DNA from: CBCXVS01 sp965178525 | GTDB lineage: Bacteria > Tectomicrobia > Entotheonellia > Entotheonellales > Entotheonellaceae | Assembly: GCA_965178525.1 (NCBI GenBank) | Contig: CBCXVS010000367.1 | Location: forward strand, 1 to 6,308 | DNA: 6,308 bases | Direction of reading: 5' to 3' | In this document: in pieces, positions 1 through 6,278 of the stretch | Layout: each line of letters begins with the position of its first letter | How positions within the stretch are numbered: position 1 is the stretch's first letter | Made by a program: the position numbers and the translations under genes | The notes under the pieces: generated by a model | The model's database searches: none | The model's input: the letters and a program-made list of their open reading frames with translations, nothing else | What the model was told of the DNA's origin: nothing

Positions 1-75
1 AATGACCTGGCTGGGCTCCCTCCATCGTTTGGGGGAGGATAGCCTACCTCATTAACTATTGGGGAACAACCCTAG
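1..75. mobile_element. Probable end of an unidentified insertion element
   Basis: No gene is visible here. The stretch holds GGCTGGGCT at 9-17 and an 18-base motif at 56-73. Both recur in inverted orientation at the far right of the window (6297-6305 and 6261-6278). The distance between the two motifs differs on the two sides (38 bases here, 18 on the right), so these look like the opposite ends of one kind of element rather than two copies of the same end. A weak 5-bp hairpin (CCTCC 19-23 with GGAGG 34-38) lies between them. The transposon-like TGTTTACA terminus starts directly after, at 76. The element's transposase would lie outside the window, so the family cannot be named. Confidence 0.45.
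56..73 (+). repeat. Boundary inverted repeat, left copy
   Basis: This 18-base motif matches the reverse complement of 6261-6278 at 16 of 18 positions. Both mismatches are transitions. The core read on the minus strand is GTTGTTCC, one variable base, then CAATAG. It lies three bases from a TG-starting transposon-like end and is the presumed tip of an element that extends to the left. Confidence 0.6.
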
Positions 76-122
76 TGTTTACAAACTTAAATGGCGGAAC
101 TTTTGCGGAATTAAATGGCGGA
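76..122 (+). mobile_element. Left end of a Mu/TniA-type transposon with transposase-binding repeats
   Basis: The stretch opens with TGTTTACA (76-83), matching the 5'-TG terminus typical of Mu/Tn7/Tn5053-class transposons. It carries two identical 12-base direct repeats, TTAAATGGCGGA, at 87-98 and 111-122, exactly 24 bases apart, with an extra GCGGAA at 105-110 between them. Spaced short repeats next to the terminus are how TnsB/TniA/MuA-type transposases recognise their ends, and the gene starting at 361 encodes such an enzyme in the matching orientation. I found no inverted counterpart (TCCGCCATTTAA ... TGTAAACA) elsewhere in the window, so the right end is lost or lies outside. CCTAG at 71-75 could be a 5-bp target duplication, but its partner cannot be identified. 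Confidence 0.6.
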
Positions 123-354
123 TAGGGCCGTCCGGCGCCATCGATCCTGCTTGGCCGTCTGGGACCTTGATCCCGGCACCTACCCTGCCGTCGGGAAACC
201 GCTCAATATGGGAATGAAAACGGCTAGTCTATATCCCGAGAGCCCAGAGGTAACGAGAGATGTGCAAGTGCTAGAGGAACACAAAGCCGCGTGCTGGCGT
301 GTCAGGCCGGGGTCGCTTGCATGGCGTGCCATAACACGCCACAGGTGAGGAGCG
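123..354. other. Non-coding leader between transposon end and transposase
   Basis: I see no convincing gene here. The only open frame (115-348) starts inside the terminal repeat and has no recognisable domain or good ribosome site. The heptamer TGGCGTG occurs directly at 295-301 and 322-328 and inverted (CACGCCA) at 335-341. The stretch ends with the transposase Shine-Dalgarno AGGAG (348-352). No convincing -35/-10 pair was found. Confidence 0.5.
322..341 (+). promoter_or_regulatory. Hairpin just upstream of the transposase ribosome site
   Basis: TGGCGTG (322-328) and CACGCCA (335-341) form a perfect 7-bp stem with a 6-base loop. It ends six bases before the AGGAG ribosome site of the transposase gene. 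A further direct TGGCGTG at 295-301 could pair alternatively with the same arm. No T-run follows, so it is not a normal terminator. It could reduce read-in translation, as inhibitory hairpins do in several insertion sequences, or be a protein-binding site. Function is inferred. Confidence 0.35.
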
Positions 355-360
355 GTGTCT

Positions 361-1644
361 ATGGCATCTGTAAATTCTTTGGTCATGGTCTCTGAGGTGG
401 AGCGGAACCGAGCCCTGGAACGCTTTCGTCTCCTGCGTCCCTACTTGGAAGAGGGTGTCCCGCTGACCCAACTCGCCAAACGGCACAACCTGGCCCTGCG
501 TACGGCCCAACGCTGGGTGGAACGCTACCGCAAGCATGGCCTGGTTGGGCTAGCGCGCCGGCCGCGTGCCGACCGCGGCCAGCGCCGGCAGTTGCCCCCG
601 AAATTGCAGCAGCTCATCGAAGGGTTGGCATTGCGTACGCCGCCGACGACGGTGGCCTCGGTGCATCGGCAAGTGACGGCCATCGCGGCACAACACGGCT
701 GGCCATTGCCGAGCTATCGATGTGTTTATGAGGTCGTGAAGCATCTCAACCCAGCGCTGCACACCATGGCGCCCGCCCGCTCCAACCCCTACCACGACGT
801 CTTGGAGTTGGTGGACCATCGCGATGCGAGCCGTCCCAATGAGATATGGTATGCCGATCACACCTTGCTAGACATCTGGTTACGCGATGCGAAAGGCAAA
901 CTGGTGCAGCCGTGGCTGACCGTCATCATGGACGATTACAGTCGGGCCATTGCCGGATTTGGCCTGAGTGATCGCGTCCCCTCAACGCGCCAGACCGCGC
1001 TGGTCTTGAGGCAAGCCATGTGGCATAAAGACTCATTGCAGTGGCCTATCTGCGGCGTCCAAAAGACGTTTTACACGGACCATAGGAGCGGCGTCACCTC
1101 CGCCCATTTGGAGCAAGTCAGCGCCGACCTCAAGATCGTCCTGGTGTTTCCCGAATCGGATGGACCCAGGGGTCACGGCCACATCGAACCCTTTGTCCTG
1201 AGGCTGCATCAGCAGTGGCGGCGTCGTATTGCGGGCGATGCGCCGCAGGGGCATGTGCCCGCCGCCCCCGACCTGACCTTGTCCGATGTTGAGGCCCAAC
1301 TCCTGAGGTTTATCCTGCAGCACTATCACCTGGAGCCGCACAGCGAAACCGGCATACCACCCCGAGTCCGATGGAAAGCGGGCGGGTTTCGTCCGCGTTT
1401 ACCTAACCGTTTAGAACAACTCGATCTGCTGCTCGCCACGGTGGTCAAAACACGCCGGGTGCAACGCCATGGCGTTTACTTCAAAGGCCGGCTCTATGTG
1501 GCGCCCACGCTTGCCGCGTACGTCGGTGAGCCGGTTACCCTCCGCTATGACCCCCGCGATACGACTGAAATCCGAGTGTACCACCGGGACGCGTTTCTGT
1601 GTTGCGCGGTCTGTTCGGACCTTGGGGAACCCGCCACGAGGTAG
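361..1644 (+). CDS. Mu/TniA-type DDE transposase (rve integrase core, Mu C-terminal barrel), C-terminally short
   Basis: This is a DNA-cutting and strand-joining transposase of the retroviral-integrase superfamily, 427 aa. The ATG at 361 is chosen because AGGAG at 348-352 sits 8 bases upstream; an in-frame GTG at 355 would leave only 2. Residues 15-70 form a helix-turn-helix (LAKRHNLALRTAQRWVERY) for end binding. The rve core follows at about 155-300 with Asp166 (WYADH), Asp240 (YTDH) and Glu276 (GHIEPF). The last two are separated by exactly 35 residues, a DD35E triad. Residues 335-425 match the Mu-type C-terminal beta barrel (VGEPVTLRYDPRD). The protein stops right after the barrel, where relatives I know usually carry a further basic helical tail. 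The usual TDxGSDF and KGKIERF contexts read TDHRSGV and HGHIEPF, which suggests drift. No TniB-like ATPase or TniQ follows. It is probably the remnant of a transposon whose left end is at 76-122. Confidence 0.9.
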   Translation: MASVNSLVMVSEVERNRALERFRLLRPYLEEGVPLTQLAKRHNLALRTAQRWVERYRKHGLVGLARRPRADRGQRRQLPPKLQQLIEGLALRTPPTTVASVHRQVTAIAAQHGWPLPSYRCVYEVVKHLNPALHTMAPARSNPYHDVLELVDHRDASRPNEIWYADHTLLDIWLRDAKGKLVQPWLTVIMDDYSRAIAGFGLSDRVPSTRQTALVLRQAMWHKDSLQWPICGVQKTFYTDHRSGVTSAHLEQVSADLKIVLVFPESDGPRGHGHIEPFVLRLHQQWRRRIAGDAPQGHVPAAPDLTLSDVEAQLLRFILQHYHLEPHSETGIPPRVRWKAGGFRPRLPNRLEQLDLLLATVVKTRRVQRHGVYFKGRLYVAPTLAAYVGEPVTLRYDPRDTTEIRVYHRDAFLCCAVCSDLGEPATR

Positions 1645-1798
1645 GGTTGCCGCTTCGTGTCTCCATTGAAGGGGCGCCGAGGATGTGCTACCGTCGAATA
1701 CCACACCGTGGTCTTTTCTTTGCACGTGATGTATTCCACGATGATATGGGTCGAGAGATGCTGTCGCAGGCATAACCGCACGTGGTGGAGGAGCAGAC
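1645..1798 (+). promoter_or_regulatory. Intergenic region with possible promoter and ribosome site of the cyclase gene
   Basis: This is 154 bases without a gene. A weak hairpin (ACCAC 1700-1704 with GTGGT 1708-1712) is followed by a pyrimidine run, CTTTTCTT. A possible -35 TTGCAC (1720-1725) stands 17 bases before a poor -10, GATATG (1743-1748). CACGTG occurs twice (1723-1728 and 1779-1784) in nearly the same 10-base context. GTCGAATAC (1693-1701) is an 8-of-9 inverted match to GTATTCCAC (1731-1739). The Shine-Dalgarno GGAGGAG (1787-1793) is strong and sets the GTG start at 1799. No transposon right end is visible. The promoter call is weak; the ribosome site is firm. Confidence 0.35.
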
Positions 1799-4700
1799 GT
1801 GACGTTCTACGACGTATTGGAGCAGGTCATTGCCCTCCTACAGCGCCATGGGCAGGTCACCTATCGGGCGCTGAAGCGGCAGTTCGAGGTCGACGACGAC
1901 TATCTCGCCGACCTCAAAGAGGAACTGATCAAAGCCCGCCGGCTTGCGGTTGATCAAGATGGCGAGCTGCTCGTGTGGGATGGGGGGCCAGCCCATACGC
2001 CTAGTCTGGCGCCGCTGCCTGGCGGGCCTGCCGCGTCCTCGCTTTCCCCGGTTGTTGCACCTACCCCGCGTGCGGCCATGATCCCCTCCCAGACGCCTAT
2101 CGCTCCCGAAGCCGAACGCCGTCAGCTCACAGTGATGTTCTGTGATCTGGTCGATTCGACCGCCCTCGCCGCCCGGCTTGACCCGGAAGATTGGCGCGAG
2201 GTGGTGCGGGCGTATCAGGAAACGTGCACCGATGTCATCGAGCGCCTGGACGGGCATGTGGCGCAGTATCTGGGCGATGGCCTCCTGGTCTATTTTGGCT
2301 ATCCGCGCGCCCACGAAGACGATGCGCAGCGAGCCGTGCACACGGGTTTGGCGCTGCTGCGGGCGATCGAGCGCTTGAACCTGCGCTTGCACCGGGACCG
2401 CCGGGTGCGCTTGGCGTTACGTGTTGGCATTCATACCGGTTTGGTCGTGGTGGGCGAGATCGGCAGCGGCGAGCAGCAGCAACAACTGGCCTTAGGGGAA
2501 ACGCCAAATATCGCGGCACGGATTCAGGGCCGCGCCGTGCCCGATACCGTGGTGATTAGCGCTGCCACCGCCCATCTGGTGCAGGGGTATTTTGCCTTTC
2601 ACGACCTGGGTTCCCATCCCCTCAAAGGGGTCGGCGAGCTGATTCGTATCTTCCGGGTGTTGGGGGAGAATGCCGCACGCAGCCGTTTTGATGTCGCCTC
2701 TGCAGTCGGTTTAACGCCCTTGGTTGGCCGCGAGCAGGAAGTGGCCCTATTGTTAGCGCGTTGGGGCCAGGCCAGAGAGGGACACGGGCACGTCGTCCTG
2801 CTCAACGGTGAGGCCGGCATCGGCAAATCCCGGCTGGTGCAGGTCGTGAAGGACCATGCCGCCAGTGCCCCCCATGTCCTGTGGGCCTGCCAGTGTTCGC
2901 CGTATGCTCACACCAGCGCCTTCTATCCGATCATCGATATGTTGCAGCGACTGTGGCATATCCAGCGCCACGATACGCCGGAAGAAAAAGTGCGCAAGTT
3001 AGAGCGGGTTCTGGCGCCATACGTCGCGTTGCAGCAGGCCATCCCGCTCATCGCCTCGCTGCTGGCTGTGCCCCTCAGCGCTCACTATGCGCCCCTCAAA
3101 CTCTCGCCCGAGCAGCACAAGCGCCAGACCTTCGACGTGGTGCTGACCCTGCTCCTGGCACAGGCGGCGCAGCAGCCGGTGCTTCTAATTGTAGAAGATT
3201 TGCATTTGGCTGATGCCTCGACGCTCGATTTTCTCAGCTTGGTGACGGAGTCGATCGCAGGGGCCGGCATCCTGACGCTCTTGACCTTTCGGCCCCATTT
3301 TCAGCCGCCCTGGGCGCTGCGGGCGCATCTGACGGCGCTGACTCTGAGCCGTCTGCCCCGGCATCAGGTGGAAAGTATGATTGCGGGTGTCACGGGCGGT
3401 AAAGCTCTGCCGCCTGAGGTGCAGCAGGAACTGCTCATCAAGACCGACGGCGTCCCCCTGTTTGTGGAAGAGCTGACGAAAATGGTCTTGGAGTCCAGGT
3501 GGCTGCGCGACTGCGAGGATCATTACGAACTCACCGGCCCGCTGCCACCCCTGGCCATTCCCGCGACGCTGCAAGACTCGCTGATGGCGCGCCTGGACCG
3601 GCTCGGAACCGGCAAGGCGGTGGTGCAACTTGGCGCCACCCTGGGGCGTGTTTTTTCCTATGAGGTCTTGCAGGCGATTTCGCCTCTCGAAGAGAGGGTG
3701 CTGCGGCGCGCCATCGACCGTCTGGTGCAGGCGGAGTTGCTCTATCAGCAGGGAGAACCCCCGCACGCGATGTATGTCTTCAAGCACGCCATGATTCAGG
3801 AAAGCGCCTACCAGGCGCTACTCAAAGTCACGCGGCGACAGTACCACGAGCGTATTGCCCAGGTGTTGACCGAGCGGTTTCCGGACATGGTGGCCACGCA
3901 GCCCGAACTCCTGGCGCATCACTATACGGAAGCGGCGCTCAGTGAGCCGGCCGTGCACTACTGGCAACAGGCGGGTGAGCGAGCCATTGCGCAGTCGGCT
4001 CATGTGGAGGCCATCAGCCATCTTCGCAAAGGCTTGGAGGTGCTGGCCATACAGCCGGACACGCCCGAGCGAGCCCAGACGGAACTGCACATGCAGATCA
4101 TGCTTGGCCCCGCCTTGATGGCGGTCCGCGGCCAGGCCGCGCCGGAGGTCGAGGAGGTGTATGCCCGAGCCCATGCCTTGTGTCAGCAGGTAGATGAGGC
4201 GCCGCAGGTGTTTCCCGTGCTGCGTGGCCTCTGGAATTATTATCTGGTGCGGGGCGAGCTCGGCACGGCGGCCGAACTGGGCGAGGCCCTCCTGACGCTA
4301 GCTGAGCGTTTGCAGCAAAGAGATCTGTTAACTGAGGCGAACTGGGTAGTGGGCGTGAATCGGTTTCTTCTCGGCGAATTTGTCCGTGCGCTGACGCATC
4401 TGCAACAGGGTCTGGCGTTCCATGATCCGCAGCGGCCCCGGTCGTTCGGCGTCTTGCAGGAGCCCGATGTCGGGTGCCTCTGCTACATAGCCCAGGTGCA
4501 GTGGTATCTGGGATACCCGGATCAAGCCCGCGCGAGTATCGAGGAGGCGCTGTCCCTGGCACAGACCTTGGGGCATCCGTATAACATCATGTGGAGCCAG
4601 TTTTTTGCGGCCTATCTGGCGTTGTTATGCCGGGACGCCAAGGCCGTTGCATTGCACGTTGAGGCGGTCATGGACCTCGCGGCCGAGCAGAGTTTTCGGC

Positions 4701-5263
4701 TCTGGGCGGCCGTTGGTATGCTCTTTCACGGGTGGGCGTTAGAGGAGTTGGGACAGTCCGAAGAGGGAATGTCTCAGATGCGTCAGGGATTGGAGGCGAC
4801 ACGGGCTACGGAGACGGTGGCGTTCTTGCCCTTCGGCCTGGGATTGCTCGCCGGCGCCTATGGCCGCAGCGGCCAGACGGAGGAAGGGCTTGCCGTGCTC
4901 GCCGAGGCGTTGGCGCTGGTGGAAAAAACGGGCGAGCGCCGTGATGAGGTGGAGCTGTACCGGCTACAAGGCGAACTCCACCTCAATGCGGAATACGGTC
5001 CCTTGCGGGGAGCAACTAAGAGACGGAATGCGGAATGGACGCCGGAGGCGTGTTTTCTGAAGGCTCTGGATATGGCGCGCTGTCAGGAAGCACGGATTTG
5101 GGAATTGCGGGCTGCGATGAGTTTGTGTCGGCTGTGGCAGGGGCAGGGCAGGGTAGAGGAGGCGCGCCAGTTGCTTGGGGACATATACGGCTGGTTCACG
5201 GAAGGTTTTGACACGCCGGATTTGCGGGAAGCTAGAGCCTGGCTCGAAACGTTGCGGGCGTGA
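1799..5263 (+). CDS. Class III nucleotide cyclase - STAND/AAA ATPase - TPR fusion protein
   Basis: This is a 1154-aa cytoplasmic signalling protein with no signal peptide or membrane segment. The GTG start is fixed by GGAGGAG five bases upstream. Residues 1-60 form a small winged-helix-like module, followed by a Pro/Ala-rich linker (63-105). The class III cyclase domain spans about 107-290. It has metal-binding Asp116 (FCDLVDS) and Asp160 (YLGDG), plus the transition-state pair Asn237/Arg241 (NIAAR). The base-specifying positions appear to be Gln156 and Leu230 instead of Lys and Asp, so ATP versus GTP use is open. The ATPase module begins at LVGRE (308-312), with Walker A GEAGIGKS (337-344), Walker B LLIVEDLHLAD (462-472) and TFRPHF (496-501). 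The remainder, about 700-1154, is TPR-like helices ending in the GWFTEGFDTPDL motif common to this family, so the protein looks complete. The likely role is ligand- or partner-sensing linked to cyclic nucleotide output; the signal is unknown. An unusual 18-residue insert lies at 1063-1080. It is transcribed alone, with a terminator directly after it. Confidence 0.92.
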   Translation: MTFYDVLEQVIALLQRHGQVTYRALKRQFEVDDDYLADLKEELIKARRLAVDQDGELLVWDGGPAHTPSLAPLPGGPAASSLSPVVAPTPRAAMIPSQTPIAPEAERRQLTVMFCDLVDSTALAARLDPEDWREVVRAYQETCTDVIERLDGHVAQYLGDGLLVYFGYPRAHEDDAQRAVHTGLALLRAIERLNLRLHRDRRVRLALRVGIHTGLVVVGEIGSGEQQQQLALGETPNIAARIQGRAVPDTVVISAATAHLVQGYFAFHDLGSHPLKGVGELIRIFRVLGENAARSRFDVASAVGLTPLVGREQEVALLLARWGQAREGHGHVVLLNGEAGIGKSRLVQVVKDHAASAPHVLWACQCSPYAHTSAFYPIIDMLQRLWHIQRHDTPEEKVRKLERVLAPYVALQQAIPLIASLLAVPLSAHYAPLKLSPEQHKRQTFDVVLTLLLAQAAQQPVLLIVEDLHLADASTLDFLSLVTESIAGAGILTLLTFRPHFQPPWALRAHLTALTLSRLPRHQVESMIAGVTGGKALPPEVQQELLIKTDGVPLFVEELTKMVLESRWLRDCEDHYELTGPLPPLAIPATLQDSLMARLDRLGTGKAVVQLGATLGRVFSYEVLQAISPLEERVLRRAIDRLVQAELLYQQGEPPHAMYVFKHAMIQESAYQALLKVTRRQYHERIAQVLTERFPDMVATQPELLAHHYTEAALSEPAVHYWQQAGERAIAQSAHVEAISHLRKGLEVLAIQPDTPERAQTELHMQIMLGPALMAVRGQAAPEVEEVYARAHALCQQVDEAPQVFPVLRGLWNYYLVRGELGTAAELGEALLTLAERLQQRDLLTEANWVVGVNRFLLGEFVRALTHLQQGLAFHDPQRPRSFGVLQEPDVGCLCYIAQVQWYLGYPDQARASIEEALSLAQTLGHPYNIMWSQFFAAYLALLCRDAKAVALHVEAVMDLAAEQSFRLWAAVGMLFHGWALEELGQSEEGMSQMRQGLEATRATETVAFLPFGLGLLAGAYGRSGQTEEGLAVLAEALALVEKTGERRDEVELYRLQGELHLNAEYGPLRGATKRRNAEWTPEACFLKALDMARCQEARIWELRAAMSLCRLWQGQGRVEEARQLLGDIYGWFTEGFDTPDLREARAWLETLRA
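4985..5038 (+). repeat. Heptanucleotide-based insert inside the TPR region
   Basis: AATGCGGAAT occurs at 4985-4994 and again at 5027-5036, exactly 42 bases apart, which is both 14 codons and six heptamers. Read in sevens from 4985, the stretch shows AATGCGG, AATACGG, three diverged units, GAGACGG and AATGCGG. Both copies are read in the same frame as Asn-Ala-Glu plus an aromatic residue. The encoded residues 1063-1080 break the expected step from the GELHL helix to the PEACFLKAL helix. This looks like a degenerate heptamer repeat tolerated in frame within a loop. Confidence 0.45.
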
Positions 5264-5276
5264 GGTAAGGCGTGTA

Positions 5277-5304
5277 GGCTCGCCAGTCAGGGCGAGTCCT
5301 TTTT
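5277..5304 (+). terminator. Rho-independent terminator of the cyclase gene
   Basis: GGCTCGCC (5277-5284) pairs with GGCGAGTC (5291-5298) to give an 8-bp GC-rich stem with one G-U pair and a 6-base loop. A T-run follows at 5300-5304. It begins 14 bases after the cyclase stop codon. It separates the cyclase from the binding-protein gene, which argues against a shared operon. Confidence 0.75.
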
Positions 5305-5322
5305 CGCCTTCTTATATGCTCA

Positions 5323-5347
5323 TTCTGAGTATCAGAAGGTCCGGACC
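5323..5347 (+). promoter_or_regulatory. Two abutting palindromes, candidate operator for the binding-protein gene
   Basis: TTCTGA (5323-5328) and TCAGAA (5332-5337) form a perfect inverted repeat around GTA. Directly after it lies the perfect 10-base palindrome GGTCCGGACC (5338-5347). Both sit between the terminator and the ribosome site of the gene starting at 5370. The upstream TATATG (5314-5319) might be part of a -10 element, but no good -35 accompanies it. Dyads of this size are typical of dimeric repressor or activator sites. The regulator is unknown. Confidence 0.4.
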
Positions 5348-5369
5348 GGTATCAATAAAGGATAGTCTC

Positions 5370-6278
5370 ATGCAAGGTGTCTCGCGCCGACGTTTTCTGC
5401 GAGCAACTGGGGCGCTGGTTGGCACAGCGCTACTGGGTGGTCTGCAGCCGGGTCTCGCGGCCGCAAAACCTATCGTGGTCGGTCATCAAGGGGAGATCAC
5501 CGGGGTGGCCGCCATTTTCGGGTTTTGGAACGATCGCGCCGCTCAAGCCGCCGTGGCGCGCATCAACAGCGCTGGGGGCATTGCCGGGCGCCAAGTGAAA
5601 CTGGTGACGCGAGATAGCGCCTCCAACCCCAATACGGGCCTGAACGCCATGCGCGAGCTGTTGTTGCGCGATCGGGCCGATGTTGTACTGGGATCGATTA
5701 TTGCCGATATCAACAAACCCTCCGCCGGTCTGGCCGGGCAATTTGAAACGCTTTATTTCCCGTCCGATGACGTGCCGGTGCAGGCGAGGCAGCCCGAGGC
5801 CAATCGCTTTGTCTTTCGGCTGGGGCACAACACGCGGGTGAAGGCGCAGGTCACGTATGAATGGGCGCTGGACCACCTTGGGAAGCGCTGGACGTTCTTG
5901 TCGTCCGATACCACCTGGGGACGGGATCAGGTGTCCGATTTTACGGCGCGGCTCACGGCCAAAGGCGGGGAGGTGGCGCAGACGATCTATGTGCCCCTGC
6001 TGACGCAGGATTTTGCGCCGCTGTTTCATCAGATTGATCTCGACAAGACCGAGGTGCTTTACCATACCTTTTTTGGGGGGGCATCGGTGCGGTTTTACAC
6101 ACAGGGCCGTGCGGTGGGAATTTTTGATCAGGTCAAATCCTTTGCCTCGGCTGGTGTCTTGGAGGGCATTCCCAGCACGGAGTTGGCCGATGGCCAGCTG
6201 TTTATTACCGAGTTTCCACGTTATCTCGACCAAATTCCCAAGGCTTTACAAGGCTTCAACAGAGTTGTTCCTCAATAG
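5370..6278 (+). CDS. Tat-exported ABC transporter substrate-binding protein (branched-chain amino acid type), C-terminally truncated
   Basis: This is the periplasmic ligand-binding component of a LivJ/LivK-type ABC importer (type I binding-protein fold, Peripla_BP_6). The ATG at 5370 is preferred over far-upstream in-frame starts because AAGGA (5358-5362) lies 7 bases ahead and the protein then opens with a twin-arginine signal. That signal is SRRRFLRATG (5-14), a hydrophobic stretch (15-29) and a likely AAA cleavage site at 30-32. The mature part starts IVVGHQGEITG and continues with INSAGGIAGRQVKLVTRDSA, standard for the first lobe of this fold. Family members are usually about 390-430 aa, but this one has 302. 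Homology-like sequence ends near FNR (residues about 295-297), and the last residues VVPQ and the TAG stop are supplied by the boundary repeat at 6261-6278. It has therefore lost its C-terminal part and is probably a broken gene. No permease or ATPase gene is in the window. The ligand cannot be told. Confidence 0.85.
   Translation: MQGVSRRRFLRATGALVGTALLGGLQPGLAAAKPIVVGHQGEITGVAAIFGFWNDRAAQAAVARINSAGGIAGRQVKLVTRDSASNPNTGLNAMRELLLRDRADVVLGSIIADINKPSAGLAGQFETLYFPSDDVPVQARQPEANRFVFRLGHNTRVKAQVTYEWALDHLGKRWTFLSSDTTWGRDQVSDFTARLTAKGGEVAQTIYVPLLTQDFAPLFHQIDLDKTEVLYHTFFGGASVRFYTQGRAVGIFDQVKSFASAGVLEGIPSTELADGQLFITEFPRYLDQIPKALQGFNRVVPQ
6261..6278 (-). repeat. Boundary inverted repeat, right copy
   Basis: This is the inverted partner of 56-73, 16 of 18 identical. 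It overlaps the last codons of the binding-protein gene and provides its TAG stop (6276-6278), which marks it as foreign sequence inserted in that gene. It is the presumed tip of an element extending to the right. Confidence 0.6.

Noticed and set aside
115..348. 77-residue open frame upstream of the transposase
   Set aside because: It starts inside a terminal repeat, has no ribosome site or recognisable domain, and runs through the hairpin region. It is most likely chance.
1700..1720. Terminator after the transposase gene
   Set aside because: The stem is only 5 bp and the pyrimidine run is mixed; it is too weak to call.
1838..2392. 184-residue antisense open frame opposite the cyclase N-terminus
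   Set aside because: The sequence lacks any family signal and lies fully within the conserved cyclase coding region.
5175..5369. Extended N-terminus of the binding protein overlapping the cyclase gene
   Set aside because: The in-frame upstream ATG would add 65 residues ahead of the twin-arginine signal and across a terminator. The ATG at 5370 has its own ribosome site and gives a proper signal peptide.
5503..5515. Possible right transposon end (GGCCGCCATTTTC)
   Set aside because: It lies inside the conserved coding sequence of the binding protein and matches the inverted end repeat only over a few bases, with no TGTAAACA terminus nearby.
5430..6233. 267-residue antisense open frame opposite the binding-protein gene
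   Set aside because: It is a shadow of a GC-rich real gene. The protein has no recognisable domain, and the opposite strand carries a clear family match.
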